Assembly: GCA_016926875.1 (NCBI GenBank)
Contig: JAFGNU010000018.1
Location: 17,003-81,002, forward strand
DNA length: 64,000 nucleotides
From: Anaerolineae bacterium
GTDB lineage: Bacteria > Chloroflexota > Anaerolineae > Aggregatilineales > Aggregatilineaceae
Direction: 5' to 3'
Position numbers and translations under genes: made by a program
Shown here: one piece after another, positions 60,753 to 64,000 of the stretch
Position numbering within the stretch: position 1 is the stretch's first letter
Layout of the letters: each line of letters begins with the position of its first letter
Notes under the pieces: model-generated
What the model saw: only the letters and a program-made list of their open reading frames with translations
The model's database searches: none
Told to the model about the DNA's origin: nothing

Positions 60753-61472
60753 CTATACACTCAGCTTGAACGGGTTGAAGTCGGTATCGCGGTCGTAATA
60801 ATCCTCGTGTTCGAGCGCCTTCAGCGTGTTGATGATGCGGTACGTCAGCGGCGTCAGCGATGCCTCAAAGCCGACCTTGATAATGTAGTTGGTCACGATC
60901 AGCGACAGCAGGAGACCCGGCGGGAATACGCCAAGCGCCGTTGCGATCAGCATAAAAACCGCCGTATCGACCGCCTGCCCGACCAGCGTGCTGCCGATAG
61001 TGCGCGTCCACAAGAGGCGTCCCTCGGTCCAGATTTTCATCTTCGCCATCACGTAGCTGTTGGAAAACTCGCCCAGGAAATAGGCGACCAGGCTGGCGAC
61101 GATCAGCCCGCTGACGCCGCCCAGGATCGCATCATACGCTTCCTGGCCTGCGTAGTCCTGCCACTCGATCTCGCCGGGCATGGCTCCTGCAAACCACACG
61201 AAAAAGCCCATCAGCGCGTTGGCCCCAAACCCGGCCCAGATCACGCGCCGCGAGCGCTTGTAGCCGTAAACCTCGGTCAGCACGTCGCCAAAGATGTAGC
61301 TGATCGGGAAGACGAGCGTCCCGGCGTCAAAGGCGAGCGCGATCGGACCGAGACTGGTTTTGAGGTCAATAATCTTGGCGCTGCTGAGCAGGTTGCTGAT
61401 CAGCAGCACGGTCACGAACAACGCCATGACCAGGTCGTAGTAGCGGTAGGAGGTAGATGTCTTGTCGTTCAT
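60753..61472 (-). CDS. yhhQ: Queuosine precursor transporter YhhQ
   Basis: 239 aa, six predicted helices. VUT/YhhQ family features: LLISNLLSSAKII, AGTLVFPISYIFGDVLTEVYGYKRSRRVIW, and TRTIGSTLVGQAVDTAVF. The family imports preQ0/preQ1 for queuosine synthesis in tRNA. Start ATG at 61472. No other queuosine gene is near; the downstream partner is era. Confidence 0.92.
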   Translation of the reverse strand: MNDKTSTSYRYYDLVMALFVTVLLISNLLSSAKIIDLKTSLGPIALAFDAGTLVFPISYIFGDVLTEVYGYKRSRRVIWAGFGANALMGFFVWFAGAMPGEIEWQDYAGQEAYDAILGGVSGLIVASLVAYFLGEFSNSYVMAKMKIWTEGRLLWTRTIGSTLVGQAVDTAVFMLIATALGVFPPGLLLSLIVTNYIIKVGFEASLTPLTYRIINTLKALEHEDYYDRDTDFNPFKLSV

Positions 61473-61535
61473 GGTGGGTTATTGTAGCATACATCGGCGG
61501 TCGGCCATAGGGGCACCCTATACGCCAGGTGTCTG

Positions 61536-61566
61536 GGGCAGAGCGCGTGTGATAACGGCTCTGCCC
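61536..61566. other. Hairpin between the PASTA-protein gene and yhhQ
   Basis: A 9-bp perfect stem GGGCAGAGC/GCTCTGCCC (61536-61544 with 61558-61566). No T-run on either strand. It resembles the inner arm of the GTAGGGGC palindromes and may be a decayed copy or the 3' end of the upstream transcript. Confidence 0.4.
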
Positions 61567-61623
61567 TGGCTAAACCACTGAATTATGCTGCCTTCTGGTT
61601 GGCTGCAAAGCGTGTTGTATCCA

Positions 61624-63912
61624 TCAGGGCACGGGCAGCACGTAGTATTCGCTGCCGACGCTTTCGGCGGTCCAGCCTTCCAGGCCGTCGTAGTACACTT
61701 TCCACCACACGATACCCGCATCCGGATCGCACACCGGCCCTTCGAGCACGGTGAACGGCATACCCGGCGGAATCTGGCCCAACACCTCGGCGCCGCCCGG
61801 CGCGTTGCGCACGTTGTTCGGTGTTCTGTCGGCTACGTAGGCTCGCCCGCCTACGGTCAGTTGGGGCGGCAAGACCCGGTCGCAGCCGGTCAGGTCCGGT
61901 TCAGCGCCGATGTTGCCGCCCGCCTGCAAGAGAGACGGGGCGGTGTTTTCGCCGCGTGCCACGCGCACATAATCGACGGTGAGCGTTTCATCGCGCCCCC
62001 ACGATACACGGTCCAGCCGGATGTGCAGCGGCTTACTGGCGGGAATCCGGGTAATAAACTCCTCCACCACCAGACCATCGATGAAGAACACGGCCCGGTC
62101 TGGATCGACTTCCAGCCGGTATTCATGCCAGTCTGTGACATCCACGTCGGGCAGGTAGCTTATGAGCATGAGATCGCTGTCGCTGCCGGGCCGGACCTGG
62201 ACGCGCAGCCGTTCGCTTTCTTGATCGACCACAAAGCCGACATACCCGTTGGAATCGTCCCCCCACAGGCCCCACGCGCCGCCGTCCGAACGGGACACCC
62301 TGGCGCGCACCTCAAGCGATAGGGTGCTGCTGTAGTCGATGGTGACGGTATTTCTGGACAGGATGTAGCCGCCGCCGCCCGCCGTTGTGCCGCTGTGGAT
62401 CACGATGTTGTCATCCTGAAACGCGACTTCACGCCCGGCGCTGCTGCCTTCGAACGTCCACATGCTATCCAGTGGGGCGCTGTCAAACTCGTCTACGTAT
62501 ATATCCGGCATGTCGCCGCCCTTTTCGTTCGGATTATTCTCCGGGGCTGCGCTGCCGTCGTCGCCGCTGCTGCGTACGAAAACAAACATGGTGGTGGCGG
62601 GGTCGTATTCTGCATCACCGGGCGGCTGCATCGTGACGACGCGCCCGGCGGGCACCGAATCGCTTGGCTCATCACGCAAGGTGTACTGGAATCCCAGGGA
62701 TGAGATACGATCAAACGCCTCGGCAGCGATCCAACCGGTCATATCGGATACGTATTTTTTGGAGCTGCTGCCGTCGCTGCCGCCGCTGCCCTGGCTGCGG
62801 ACAAAGACAAATATGGTGGTAGCGGGGTCGTACTCTGCATCACCGGGCGGCAGCATTGAGATAATGCACCCAGCAGGCACCGAATCGCTTGGCTCATCGC
62901 GCCAGGTGTACTGGAATCCCAGCAACGAGATGTAATCAAACGCCTCGGTGGCGCTCCACCCGGTCATATCCGGTACGTACAGGGCATGACCGCTGCTGCT
63001 GTCGTCGCTGCCGCCGCCGCTGCCCAGGCTGCGGACAAAGACAAACATGGTGGTAGCAGGGTCGTACTCTGCATCACCGGGCGGCTGCATCGAGATGATG
63101 CACCCGGCAGGCACCGAATCACTTGGCTCATCGCGCCATGTATACTGGAATCCCAGATACGAAACGTAATCAAACGCCTCGTTATCGAACCAACCGGTCA
63201 AGTCCGCTACGTACAGGCTGGAACCACCGCTGCTGTCGTCGTCCCCGGATGAATCGTCACCTGAATCGTCCCCGCCGTCTGGCGTGGCGGAAAATTTCCC
63301 GTCAATTGCCATCAGCAGTTCCTGCACGATGTCGAGCGTGATATCCAGGCCATAATCGCGCAAATCCTGCGATCCGACGCCCAGGAAGACGACGATGTCG
63401 TCAACCCGGAAGGCCGCCATGTAGGTGTCACTGGCCGTGCCGCCCTCTGATGGCGACCGGTACGCGACCCGGTCATCGCCAAACGGGATGATGGTCATTT
63501 CCTGCGGCATCTCGATTGGTTCGCTTTCGCCGTAAATCAGCGCGAGCGCCTCGCCGCTGCGCAGCATCTCCATCCAGTCCCCGGCGGTGTCCTCCGATGT
63601 GAACCGGATCACCATCTGTACTACCATTGCCCCGTCATTCTGGCGGGTGCCGGTATACCACTCGTTGATCGACCAGCCGCGTGCCTCCTCTGCGCCGGGG
63701 ATCATGCCGTACAGCGCCAGCGCCGCGATCCCCTCGTCTTCCTGGCGCGTGTACTTTGCGCCGCTGAGGTCGCTACGTACCAGGCTGGTCACGTCCTCGA
63801 CCGTCAGCGCGAACTGCTCCAGGTCAACGGAATCGCCCTGGGCCGTCACCGGTCCAAAAGCGAACAAACATAGGGCCAGCAGCAGCAGGCCCTTGAACAG
63901 TACTTTCAGCAT
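61624..63912 (-). CDS. Secreted multi-domain protein: three PASTA repeats, LamG-like domain and SH3b domain
   Basis: 762 aa with a signal peptide (LLLLALCLFAFGPVTAQG). Residues 30-210 form an unrecognised domain. An Asp/Ser/Gly linker precedes three PASTA-like repeats at about 233-298, 311-376 and 386-450, each beginning (Y/V)V(A/P/S)D(L/M)TGW and containing SDSVPAG...PPGDAEYDP. Residues 475-660 are a jelly-roll (LamG/DUF1080-like) domain, and the C-terminus is a bacterial SH3 domain (NVRNAPGGAEVLGQIPPGMPFTV). PASTA domains usually bind muropeptides in kinases and PBPs; here they are in a free exported protein. Cell-wall or glycan binding is inferred. Confidence 0.8.
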   Translation of the reverse strand: MLKVLFKGLLLLALCLFAFGPVTAQGDSVDLEQFALTVEDVTSLVRSDLSGAKYTRQEDEGIAALALYGMIPGAEEARGWSINEWYTGTRQNDGAMVVQMVIRFTSEDTAGDWMEMLRSGEALALIYGESEPIEMPQEMTIIPFGDDRVAYRSPSEGGTASDTYMAAFRVDDIVVFLGVGSQDLRDYGLDITLDIVQELLMAIDGKFSATPDGGDDSGDDSSGDDDSSGGSSLYVADLTGWFDNEAFDYVSYLGFQYTWRDEPSDSVPAGCIISMQPPGDAEYDPATTMFVFVRSLGSGGGSDDSSSGHALYVPDMTGWSATEAFDYISLLGFQYTWRDEPSDSVPAGCIISMLPPGDAEYDPATTIFVFVRSQGSGGSDGSSSKKYVSDMTGWIAAEAFDRISSLGFQYTLRDEPSDSVPAGRVVTMQPPGDAEYDPATTMFVFVRSSGDDGSAAPENNPNEKGGDMPDIYVDEFDSAPLDSMWTFEGSSAGREVAFQDDNIVIHSGTTAGGGGYILSRNTVTIDYSSTLSLEVRARVSRSDGGAWGLWGDDSNGYVGFVVDQESERLRVQVRPGSDSDLMLISYLPDVDVTDWHEYRLEVDPDRAVFFIDGLVVEEFITRIPASKPLHIRLDRVSWGRDETLTVDYVRVARGENTAPSLLQAGGNIGAEPDLTGCDRVLPPQLTVGGRAYVADRTPNNVRNAPGGAEVLGQIPPGMPFTVLEGPVCDPDAGIVWWKVYYDGLEGWTAESVGSEYYVLPVP

Positions 63913-64000
63913 ATTGATGTTGTTGGCGAACCTTCGAAGGATCGATTTTGGGGAGAAATGGGGTATCCTGAAGCCGAGTAGAACGGGACCATCAGGAGAG

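Noticed and set aside
62560..63216. Tandem DNA repeats of about 225-234 bases that could suggest an array
   Set aside because: The periodicity is explained by three PASTA-like protein repeats in one open frame.

Overview
High-GC bacterial chromosome segment, most likely from a Chloroflexota lineage near Anaerolineae. The reasons are the dense set of giant polytopic membrane proteins of the DUF2298 (TIGR03662-like) and Agl23-like (TIGR03663-like) families, the short GTAGGGGC...GCCCCTAC interspersed palindromes of the kind common in Chloroflexota, frequent GTG/TTG starts and the overall gene content. The phylum is an inference from content; no 16S or other decisive marker is present. Nothing resembles a prophage, a CRISPR array or a complete insertion sequence.

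Layout. 1-5.6 kb (minus strand): two tandem PIG-V-like mannosyltransferases (the first cut by the window edge), a DegV protein and a DUF255/YyaL thioredoxin-like protein. 5.7-12.2 kb: an accessory stretch of small genes. It includes a lipoprotein gene inside a 782-bp segment with terminal inverted repeats and an 8-bp flanking direct repeat, an OsmC protein, two small SpoIIAA/STAS-like proteins around an L,D-transpeptidase, an ABBA-fold aromatic prenyltransferase of the NphB/CloQ type, and a truncated Cache-domain sensor. 12.3-15.6 kb: an aldehyde dehydrogenase, tRNA-Gln(CUG) and gltX. 15.9-24.6 kb: a HEAT-repeat membrane protein (minus strand) and then a cell-shape and division locus, mreC-mreD-mrdA-minC-minD-minE-rodA, without mreB.

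24.7-46.4 kb: five very large GT-C type membrane proteins (1008, 2411, 920, 655 and 1497 aa) with an ECF sigma/anti-sigma pair and a GNAT acetyltransferase. They probably form a polyisoprenoid-linked surface glycosylation system; one protein is a GT-DUF2298 fusion and another ends in an NHL beta-propeller. 46.4-46.8 kb holds a consensus promoter, a likely structured small RNA and a terminator, followed by half of a palindromic repeat.

46.8-57.6 kb: proS, then the translation/RNA operon nusA-rnpM-infB-(SDR)-rbfA-nrnA-truB-ribF, with a strongly hairpinned leader in front of nusA. 57.6-63.9 kb (minus strand): another GT39-like membrane protein, era, yhhQ and a secreted PASTA/SH3b protein.

The items most worth follow-up are the NphB-like prenyltransferase, the TIR/TSD-bounded lipoprotein cassette, the candidate small RNA at 46.48-46.64 kb, the interspersed palindrome families and the giant glycosyltransferase locus.
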